NCBI GenBank assembly: GCA_964453655.1
Contig: CAYVSP010000008.1
Coordinates: 1 to 31,624 of the forward strand
Source: CAYVSP01 sp964453655
GTDB taxonomy: Bacteria > Patescibacteriota > Saccharimonadia > Saccharimonadales > CAYVSP01
DNA: 31,624 bases
Direction: 5' to 3'
The position numbers and the translations under genes were made by a program. The notes beneath the pieces are model-generated. The model searched no databases, was not told the DNA's origin, and saw nothing but the letters and a program-made list of their open reading frames with translations. How positions within the stretch are numbered: the first letter of the stretch is position 1; the number at the start of each line of letters is the position of its first letter. Positions 21,053 to 27,022 of this stretch are shown here, piece by piece.

Positions 21053-21170
21053 GGAGACAACCATGCGCGGCCCATTCGGCCTTTCGTATAGGCGAATGGG
21101 ACCTCCGGCTTGGTTTTCTCCACGCGCCGGGCGCGGAATGGATCCGGCGCTCGGGCTCTCTTTCCAATAA
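21053..21170 (+). ncRNA. Structured GC-rich element downstream of rpsU (RNA candidate; overlaps a 35-codon ORF)
   Basis: Three stems are visible. An outer stem pairs GGAGACAACC (21053-21062) with GGTTTTCTCC (21112-21121), 9 of 10 pairs. It encloses a hairpin pairing CCCATTC (21071-21077) with GAATGGG (21094-21100), and GCCT (21079-21082) with AGGC (21090-21093), with one bulged G and a 7-nt loop. A second hairpin pairs GCGCCGG (21124-21130) with CCGGCGC (21144-21150). The region is clearly GC-richer than the flanks. A competing reading is a 35-aa ORF at 21063-21170 starting MRGPFGLSYRRMG, with GGAG 6 nt before the ATG; that SD would be locked in the outer stem. No known RNA family is recognised. 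Confidence 0.5.
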
Positions 21171-21211
21171 GTAAAAAATAAAGCTGCGAAATAAATTCCA
21201 ACTCAGTTTGA

Positions 21212-21217
21212 TATACT
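21212..21217 (+). promoter_or_regulatory. -10 element for leaderless transcript at 21224
   Basis: TATACT ends 6 nt before the ATG at 21224, with no Shine-Dalgarno. Confidence 0.45.
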
Positions 21218-21223
21218 TTTATT

Positions 21224-21577
21224 ATGGACATTGAGGATCACCCTAAAAGAGCAGGTAAGGTGTTAGTGACGATTGAAAACTCTACAGAAGAGGATACGAT
21301 TGCTAATGCCTTTATAGGTGTGTTTGGATTACCTAGTACTAAATTTGCTTTCAAGAGAGTAGTAGTTGACGCGTGGACGGGTAGGAGGAGTCAATTTCCT
21401 TATACCACTACGCTTCCAGAGAAAAATCTTGGGCCTATAGCGATAGAGGCATTCTCTCACGTAGGTAATCCACAAGAAAGTATGATACGCCAGCATATGG
21501 GAGAAGCCGTAATCGGATACTTGCAAAGTTTTCAGTCCGAATCGTTAACGCTTGCCGAAACGCCTAGTCAAACGTAG
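21224..21577 (+). CDS. Hypothetical protein, 117 aa
   Basis: I do not recognise this family. It is a soluble protein that begins MDIEDHPKRAGKVLVTIENS, with a likely beta strand, then AFIGVFGLPSTKFAFKRVVV, and ends in a helical stretch with VIGYLQSFQSE and a polar tail. The gene lies between the structured element and yqeY, on the same strand, with a TATACT 6 nt upstream as its likely own promoter. No membrane segment, cysteine or metal motif is present. Base composition is more AT-rich than the flanking genes. Confidence 0.6.
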   Translation: MDIEDHPKRAGKVLVTIENSTEEDTIANAFIGVFGLPSTKFAFKRVVVDAWTGRRSQFPYTTTLPEKNLGPIAIEAFSHVGNPQESMIRQHMGEAVIGYLQSFQSESLTLAETPSQT

Positions 21578-21617
21578 GTGAAAATTAACCATTGCTCTGG
21601 TACACTTTAGTTAAGGT

Positions 21618-22067
21618 ATGAGTATAAAGAGACAAATAGAGGCTGACCTCAAGCAGGCCATGCTAGCTGGCGATAAGACGCTAGTAACGACTTTGCGCGG
21701 CCTTAAAAGTGCTATCCAATACGCCGAAGTTGCGGCTGGCACGCGTGGTGAGGATGATGATGAAGCTGTCCAAGCTGTTCTTAGCAGAGAAGCCAAGAAA
21801 CGCCAGGAAAGCGCTGAGTTGTACAAGCAAGGTGGAAATAGTGAGCAAGCAGAAGCTGAACTAGTCGAAAAGCAGGTAATTGAAAAATACTTACCAGAGC
21901 AAATGGACGAAGCCGATGTTGCTAAAGTTGTTAGCGAGGTCATTGCTGAACTGGGAGCAACTTCAATCCAACAAATGGGCCAAGTCATTGGCCAAGTACG
22001 TCAACGCACCAACGGTAAAGCTGATGGCGGGGTAATTGCCAAACTTGTAAAGGAAAAACTGGCATGA
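21618..22067 (+). CDS. yqeY: GatB/YqeY domain protein
   Basis: The 149-aa protein is the stand-alone YqeY form: MSIKRQIEADLKQAMLAGDK and TLRGLKSAIQYAEVAAG, an adjacent KKRQESAELYKQGGNSEQAE segment, EKQVIEKYLPEQMDEADVAK, and the C-terminal MGQVIGQVRQRTNGKADGGV. This helical domain is shared with the C-terminus of GatB and binds tRNA there; the function of YqeY alone is unclear. It overlaps adk by 4 nt (ATGA), so the two are coupled. An extended -10 (TGGTACACT) is present 11 nt before the ATG. Confidence 0.9.
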   Translation: MSIKRQIEADLKQAMLAGDKTLVTTLRGLKSAIQYAEVAAGTRGEDDDEAVQAVLSREAKKRQESAELYKQGGNSEQAEAELVEKQVIEKYLPEQMDEADVAKVVSEVIAELGATSIQQMGQVIGQVRQRTNGKADGGVIAKLVKEKLA

Positions 22068-22597
22068 TTGTTTTTATGGGTGTAGCCGGTTCAGGCAAAT
22101 CCGTGCAAGGCCGGATGCTAGCCGATAAGCTTGGTTTGCCCTGGCTTTCTACCGGGGAATTCTTACGCATGTTGGTAAGCGGCAAACGGCGTAAAGATAT
22201 GGTGGCTGGTAAATTATTGGAAGATCAAGAAATCATCGCCTTGTTGCAGAAAATTTTTCATATGATTGATAGTAGCCAGGAGTTTGTGCTAGATGGTTTT
22301 CCGCGCTCGATAGCTCAAGCTGATTGGCTGCTTAGCCAGGTTAAGCATGGCCAGCTAAAAGCGCGGGCCGTGATTCATTTGGTAGCTTCTGAAACAACAG
22401 TCAGTAGACGATTGCTTAATCGTGGACGAGCCGACGATAATCAGGAAGTTATTCATAAACGATTCAAAGAGTATGACGAATCAATCAAGCCGGTTTTGGA
22501 GCATTTCAAGGCGGCTGGGGTACCAATCTATGAAATTGATGGCGAGCAAGACGTTGCAGCTGTCCAGGCAGCCATCCAAGCAGCCCTGAGACATTAG
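22064..22597 (+). CDS. adk: Adenylate kinase-like nucleoside monophosphate kinase (short, no LID)
   Basis: The 177-aa protein has the P-loop GVAGSGKS at residues 6-13, STGEFLRML (NMP-binding), FVLDGFPRSIAQADWL (the family signature) and GRADDNQEVIHKRFKEYDES (short LID-type arginine region). It therefore belongs to the short adenylate/UMP-CMP kinase type without the long zinc or LID insertion of E. coli Adk. It interconverts AMP + ATP and 2 ADP; CMP or UMP is also possible. Adk is often next to map in bacteria (secY-adk-map), and map follows 12 nt downstream here, without the ribosomal operon. Confidence 0.88.
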   Translation: MIVFMGVAGSGKSVQGRMLADKLGLPWLSTGEFLRMLVSGKRRKDMVAGKLLEDQEIIALLQKIFHMIDSSQEFVLDGFPRSIAQADWLLSQVKHGQLKARAVIHLVASETTVSRRLLNRGRADDNQEVIHKRFKEYDESIKPVLEHFKAAGVPIYEIDGEQDVAAVQAAIQAALRH

Positions 22598-22609
22598 GCC
22601 GGGACATTA

Positions 22610-23359
22610 ATGTATACGCGCGTAAAGACCGCTAGCGAAATTAAGGCAATGCGCGAAGGTGGTCGCATGTTAGCAACTGTTCTTGAATTATTGAGTCGCC
22701 ATACACAACCTGGGACTACACCAATTGAGATGTCTCAGCTTGCCCAAAAAGAATTGGCTAAATTAGGTGGTGAACCAGCCTTCAAAGGTTATCAAGGCTA
22801 CCCGGACATCATCTGCATTTCTGTTAATAATCAAGTTCAACATGGTATACCGACAGATCGGCCGTTGCAAGCAGGCGATGTCGTAAACTATGATTTTGGC
22901 GTACGCTACCGCGGCTTAATTACTGATGCCGGCATTACTGTGCCGGTCGGGAAAGTGTCTGCCCGCGTTCGACAACTGCTAGAAGGCACTGAACGTGCGC
23001 TGTATGCCGGCATTGATGTGGTTAAGAGTGGTTGCCATGTCGGTGATATCTCCGCTGCTGTCGAAAATGCAATCAGGCCATATCGCTTAGGTATTGTGCG
23101 CGATTTAGTGGGACATGGCGTAGGGCATGAACTGCATGAGGATCCGAATATTCCTAACTATGGCTCAAAGCACGGCGGGCCTGCCCTTAAAAGCGGCATG
23201 ACAATCGCCATAGAACCGATTACTACCTTGGGGAAAGAAGATATCGTAATCGACCATGATGGTTGGACCCTATGGACAGCTGATGGCAGTTGGTCAGCCC
23301 AATTTGAGCACACCATTCTTATTACCGATGGTGGTTTTGAAGTAATGACTCGTCTATAA
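22610..23359 (+). CDS. map: Methionine aminopeptidase, type I
   Basis: Map removes N-terminal Met after deformylation, using a dinuclear metal centre. The 249-aa protein has all five ligands: Asp in VNYDFGV, Asp in ITDAGIT 11 residues later, His in GHGVGHELHEDP, Glu in IAIEPI and Glu in QFEHTIL. It lacks the N-terminal zinc-finger extension, so it is the short type Ia form. It is 12 nt downstream of adk and shares the strand with yqeY-adk, probably as one operon. The substrate pathway joins it functionally to fmt and def in this window. Confidence 0.95.
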   Translation: MYTRVKTASEIKAMREGGRMLATVLELLSRHTQPGTTPIEMSQLAQKELAKLGGEPAFKGYQGYPDIICISVNNQVQHGIPTDRPLQAGDVVNYDFGVRYRGLITDAGITVPVGKVSARVRQLLEGTERALYAGIDVVKSGCHVGDISAAVENAIRPYRLGIVRDLVGHGVGHELHEDPNIPNYGSKHGGPALKSGMTIAIEPITTLGKEDIVIDHDGWTLWTADGSWSAQFEHTILITDGGFEVMTRL

Positions 23360-23397
23360 GACCGCTTTTAGAAACAGTTAGCAAGTAGTTCTTATGG

Positions 23398-23403
23398 TAT
23401 ACT
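23398..23403 (+). promoter_or_regulatory. Extended -10 for leaderless ftsA transcript
   Basis: TGG plus TATACT ends 7 nt before the ATG at 23411; no Shine-Dalgarno is present. Confidence 0.5.
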
Positions 23404-23410
23404 TCAGGGC

Positions 23411-24658
23411 ATGCGCGAGCCTTCGCCTAGCCATTTTTTTGGTCTGGACATTGGTACCAGTACGGTTCGATGCGTCGTCGGTATGCTAGATAGCTCTGAT
23501 CCGGCAACAACCATGCCTACACCATCGATTATTGGACATGGCAGCGCACCAAATCTTGGCATGCGTAAAGGTGTTGTGGTGCATGTTGATGATGTCGTTG
23601 AAGCGGTCCTAAAAGCTATTAGCGAGGCTGAACGCGTATCAGGCGTGCATATTACCAGTGCTACCGTTAATGTAAACGGATCACATGTGATGGGCTTGAA
23701 CTCTAAGGGGGTGATTGCTATCAGTACCGCCAACCGCGAAATTACGCCAGATGATAGATTGCGCGTTGAAGAGGCAGCTACCATTATCCAGTTGCCGCCA
23801 AATCGCGAAATCGTCCAAGTTTTTGCCAAAAATTATCGACTCGACGGGCAGGACAATATTAAAGATCCAGTCGGTATGCAAGGCATTCGTCTAGAGGTTG
23901 ACACTCATATAGTGACAGCAGCCATCCCTAATTTACGAAGCTTGGATCAAGTGCTTCAAAATGCTCACGTAACGCCATCGCATCATACCGTTTCTAGTTT
24001 GGCAGCCGCCGAGGCTGTCTTGACCCGCCAGCAAAAAGAATCCGGCACCATTCTGCTTGATATTGGTGCCGGTACCACTAACATGGTTGTGATTGAGGAT
24101 GGCGAGGTGCAGCATGTGGCAGTTATTCCGGTTGGCGGGATAAACATAACCAATGATTTAGCGATTGGGCTTAAGACTGATCTTGACATCGCTGAGTTAG
24201 TAAAGTTGCAGCACGCTACACTTAAAGAACCGAAGCCTGGTCTAGCACCGGTGGTCATTGACAAAATCAGCCACCACTTCGAGCGTGAGGAGATTTATAT
24301 GATTGCCGAGGCGCGGGTTGATGAGTTATTTGAATTTGTTGATAAAGAATTAAAGCGGATTCATCGCTCGCGTAAGCTGCCTGGCGGCGTTGTTTTGGTC
24401 GGCGGGACGGCTAATCTGCCTGGAATAGCTGATTTTGCCAAAGAAAAGTTACAATTGGCCGCTCGGGTTGGCAAATTGCAGAACATTGGCGGCTTGATTG
24501 ATACCGTTGAGGATCCGGCTTATGCATCAGGGGTCGGCTTAATGCTTCTGGATATGCTGTTGATGCCTGGGTCATTGCAGGCTGGCCCCTCATCTCAGAC
24601 TGCCCATAAAGCAACTAGTTTGTTGCGAGGGGTCGTTGGTCGTTTTAAAAAACACTGA
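23411..24658 (+). CDS. ftsA: Cell division protein FtsA
   Basis: FtsA is the actin-like protein that anchors FtsZ to the membrane and recruits the divisome. The 415-aa protein starts with the phosphate-1 loop FFGLDIGTSTVRCVVG, then SHMC-type 1C domain (HITSATVNVNGSHVMG and LRVEEAATIIQLPPNREIVQ), phosphate-2 LLDIGAGTTNMVVIEDG, and adenosine motif VVLVGGTANLPGI. It ends with an amphipathic helix (SLLRGVVGRFKKH), the usual membrane-targeting sequence. It is 135 nt upstream of ftsZ. The start is supported by the extended -10 element and not by an SD site. Confidence 0.95.
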   Translation: MREPSPSHFFGLDIGTSTVRCVVGMLDSSDPATTMPTPSIIGHGSAPNLGMRKGVVVHVDDVVEAVLKAISEAERVSGVHITSATVNVNGSHVMGLNSKGVIAISTANREITPDDRLRVEEAATIIQLPPNREIVQVFAKNYRLDGQDNIKDPVGMQGIRLEVDTHIVTAAIPNLRSLDQVLQNAHVTPSHHTVSSLAAAEAVLTRQQKESGTILLDIGAGTTNMVVIEDGEVQHVAVIPVGGINITNDLAIGLKTDLDIAELVKLQHATLKEPKPGLAPVVIDKISHHFEREEIYMIAEARVDELFEFVDKELKRIHRSRKLPGGVVLVGGTANLPGIADFAKEKLQLAARVGKLQNIGGLIDTVEDPAYASGVGLMLLDMLLMPGSLQAGPSSQTAHKATSLLRGVVGRFKKH

Positions 24659-24721
24659 GATGCATTTTTTTGTATTCGACGTTATAAAGCTACCAATCCA
24701 GTTACGATAGTTAATTGTTCG

Positions 24722-24750
24722 TTGAACTGAAATTAGTGTTCAGGTATACT
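24722..24750 (+). promoter_or_regulatory. ftsZ promoter
   Basis: TTGAAC (24722-24727), 17-nt spacer, TATACT (24745-24750). Transcription near 24757 gives a leader of about 37 nt carrying AGAGGAG and AAGGA before the ATG, so ftsZ can be expressed separately from ftsA. Confidence 0.65.
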
Positions 24751-24793
24751 GCAGTTCATAAAGTTTGAGCAGCTAGAGGAGTAAGTAAGGACC

Positions 24794-26113
24794 ATGCCTC
24801 AGGTATCACCAGCCATCGAGACGTTTGCGCGCATTAAAGTAGTAGGGGTAGGTGGGGCCGGCGGCGCAGCCATTAATCGTATGGTTGATGCAGGTGTTGA
24901 AAACGTCGAATTTATTGCTATTAACACCGACGCACAGGCTCTTCATCACTCCAAAGCACATGTAAAAATCCACATCGGTAAAGATACAACTCGTGGACTG
25001 GGAGCTGGCGCTGATCCTTTGGTTGGCCAAAAAGCCGCTGAAGAATCACGTGAAGAAATCAAAAAAGCGGTGGCCGATGCTGATATGGTCTTTGTGACCA
25101 TTGGGGCCGGCGGTGGTACCGGCAGTGGCGCTGGTCACATTGTAGCTAAGGCTTCTGAAGATGCTGGCGCGCTAGTGGTTGGCTTTGCAACCAAGCCGTT
25201 TGCCTTTGAAGGTGAAAAGCGCCGCCGCAATGCCGAGGAAGCTATAGACAGACTACGCCAATCCGTCGACACGCTTATTACCATACCAAATGATCGCTTG
25301 TTGCAGACGATTGACCGGCAAACGCCATTATTAGAAGCCTTCAAAGTCGCCGATGATGTGCTTAGACAAGGCGTGCAAGGTATCTCGGACCTCATTACTG
25401 TACATGGCCTGATAAACTTGGACTTTGCCGACGTGAAGACAGTTATGAAGGATGCCGGCTCAGCCTTAATGGGTATTGGGCGGGCAAGCGGCGAAAATCG
25501 AGCAGTTCAAGCGGCTCAACAGGCGATTGAATCGCCTCTATTAGAGGTATCGATTGATGGCGCCCGAGGAATTATCTTCAATGTCATTGGTGGCAATGAT
25601 ATGAGCATGCATGAAATCAATACGGCAGCTGAAACTATCACTGCCGCGGCTGATCCTGAAGCTAGCATCATCTTCGGTGCTACTATTAATCCTGAACTGG
25701 ACGGTGAGATTATTATTACTGTTGTGGCGACCGGTTTTGATGCGTCGTACTATGCCAATCGCAGCAAACAAACTACTGAGCTAGCAAAAGAAGAGGAAGA
25801 TATAACCGATAAAGGACTCAAATCTGAAACTGAGGAGCGTGAAATCGGTGATATAAACATGGATCTAGAACAGACTGATAGCGCAGCTGACTTTCATAGC
25901 GATGATAGTACTGTTCCGAATATCTGGTCCCTTAACCATCCTGAAGAAGCCGGATCCAAACCAGACAAGAATGACGATGAACCAGTTATCTTTACCAGCC
26001 CTGAAGAAGAGGAACTACAAAAGCCCTCGTTCTTACGTCGTCTAAAAAGTCGTGGCAAAAAACCAAAAAAAGAAGACGCAGATAACAAAGATGAAGCTGA
26101 TAAAAAAGACTAA
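24794..26113 (+). CDS. ftsZ: Cell division protein FtsZ
   Basis: FtsZ is the tubulin-like GTPase forming the Z ring. It has VGVGGAGGAAINRMVDAGVE at the N-terminus, the tubulin signature GAGGGTGSGAG (residues about 103-113), the T7 loop with NLDFADVKTVM, and the C-terminal domain to about residue 320. A long acidic linker (EEEDITDKGLKSETEEREI, then a Ser/Asp stretch) leads to PSFLRRLKSRGKKPKKEDAD, a likely C-terminal peptide for FtsA binding (xPSFLRR is FtsZ-typical) with a further basic/acidic tail. The 439-aa length is normal. It follows ftsA with its own promoter and a ribosome-binding site. Confidence 0.97.
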   Translation: MPQVSPAIETFARIKVVGVGGAGGAAINRMVDAGVENVEFIAINTDAQALHHSKAHVKIHIGKDTTRGLGAGADPLVGQKAAEESREEIKKAVADADMVFVTIGAGGGTGSGAGHIVAKASEDAGALVVGFATKPFAFEGEKRRRNAEEAIDRLRQSVDTLITIPNDRLLQTIDRQTPLLEAFKVADDVLRQGVQGISDLITVHGLINLDFADVKTVMKDAGSALMGIGRASGENRAVQAAQQAIESPLLEVSIDGARGIIFNVIGGNDMSMHEINTAAETITAAADPEASIIFGATINPELDGEIIITVVATGFDASYYANRSKQTTELAKEEEDITDKGLKSETEEREIGDINMDLEQTDSAADFHSDDSTVPNIWSLNHPEEAGSKPDKNDDEPVIFTSPEEEELQKPSFLRRLKSRGKKPKKEDADNKDEADKKD

Positions 26114-26323
26114 GACATTTTATCGCTGATTTAACAGAGGTAATTGGCTTAACCCACAGTAAATAATACACCAAAAACATACTTGAAAACCACTATAGAT
26201 AGAGTTATGCTAATACTCGTAGACGCTATATCTGGGGACATACTTATAGCGACGTACATTTATAAATGAACACAATTTTGTCTCAACACCGATACGCATG
26301 TACCTAAAGAAGGGAGATATGCT
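26114..26323 (+). promoter_or_regulatory. nrdR upstream region: promoter with NrdR-box-like operators
   Basis: TTGAAA (26183-26188), 17-nt spacer, TATGCT (26206-26211). The spacer is filled by CCACTATAGATAGAGT (26190-26205), which matches the NrdR-box consensus ACACTATATATAGTGT at 13 of 16 positions. A second, weaker box ACGCTATATCTGGGGA (26223-26238, 11 of 16) lies 33 nt away, close to three helical turns, the spacing known for NrdR tandem sites. A copy of TTTAACAGAGGT is at 26130-26141. The SD GGGAG (26312-26316) precedes nrdR. Confidence 0.65.
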
Positions 26324-26848
26324 ATGCAATGTAGCCACTGTCACCATGCCGATACAAAGGTTATTGAATCAAGGGATGTAGCTGACGGCGAAGCAATTAG
26401 ACGCCGCCGTGAATGCATCCACTGCCAACAACGTTTTACTACTTACGAGCGGATTGAACGGCCGCAGTTAATAGTCATAAAAAACGATGGAACCAGGCAA
26501 ATTTTTAACCGGGAAAAGCTTTTAGCAGGACTCTATCGAGCATGTGAAAAGACACCAGTCACCTCCTTGCAGTTGGAACGACTTGTCGCTAGCGTTGAAG
26601 AAGCGCTGTATAGCTGCGGCGAAAGCGAAATACCATCTAGCAAGATTGGACAACTGGTAATGGAGCGGCTGTCTGAGCTCAATGATGTGGCTTATGTTCG
26701 GTTCGCCAGCGTCTATCGACGCTTTAAGGATATCGCGAGCTTTGAACGCCAATTGTCACAGATCAGGGAGCTAAAAGCAGGAAGCCCCAAAAAGGAAGAC
26801 CAAGGGGATAAAAAGACAAATTTAAAATCAGTAACCGTCAAAGTCTAG
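26324..26848 (+). CDS. nrdR: Transcriptional repressor NrdR
   Basis: NrdR senses ATP/dATP and represses ribonucleotide reductase genes. The 174-aa protein has the N-terminal zinc ribbon (Cys3, Cys6, Cys31, Cys34: MQCSHCHHADTKVIESRDV and RRRECIHCQQRF), then an ATP-cone at about 46-140 (PQLIVIKNDGTRQIFNREKL, VAYVRFASVYRRFKDIASFE). The C-terminus is polar and slightly longer than usual (about 150-160). The gene immediately precedes nrdJ (174-nt spacer), and operator-like sites overlap its promoter, so autoregulation is likely. All key motif residues are present. Confidence 0.95.
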   Translation: MQCSHCHHADTKVIESRDVADGEAIRRRRECIHCQQRFTTYERIERPQLIVIKNDGTRQIFNREKLLAGLYRACEKTPVTSLQLERLVASVEEALYSCGESEIPSSKIGQLVMERLSELNDVAYVRFASVYRRFKDIASFERQLSQIRELKAGSPKKEDQGDKKTNLKSVTVKV

Positions 26849-26995
26849 AAGCTCTTTGACGGCTCCCCCTCACATTTTATCTAAACATAAAAGGTAAGGG
26901 GGAGCACTAGCGAACAAACGAGAGATTGTTCAGCAGCTCTAAACAAAAACCTAACAATTAAAAACTAACAAAATAATGCTGTCTGTAGGTGACAG
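26835..26995 (+). promoter_or_regulatory. Three-hairpin leader between nrdR and nrdJ
   Basis: Hairpin 1 pairs CCGTCAAAG (26835-26843, overlapping the nrdR stop region) with CTTTGACGG (26854-26862). Hairpin 2 pairs GCTCCCCCT (26862-26870) with AGGGGGAGC (26897-26905) and, inside, TTTTAT with ATAAAA. Hairpin 3 pairs CTGTC (26979-26983) with GACAG (26991-26995). None has a T-run. No B12-box motif for a cobalamin riboswitch is visible. Possible role: mRNA processing or stability between the two genes. Confidence 0.5.
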
Positions 26996-27022
26996 ATAGC
27001 TTAAGAAGCGAGGGTAACAACG

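Noticed and set aside
20838..21231. Minus-strand open frames over rpsU and the structured element
   Set aside because: Antisense of S21 and of a GC-rich structured stretch; no ribosome-binding site or recognisable motif.
26862..26905. Intrinsic terminator after nrdR
   Set aside because: The stem is strong, but no T-run follows; readthrough into nrdJ is more likely.
26849..27022. Cobalamin riboswitch before nrdJ
   Set aside because: No B12-box (GCCACTG-like) or typical AdoCbl fold could be seen; only simple hairpins.
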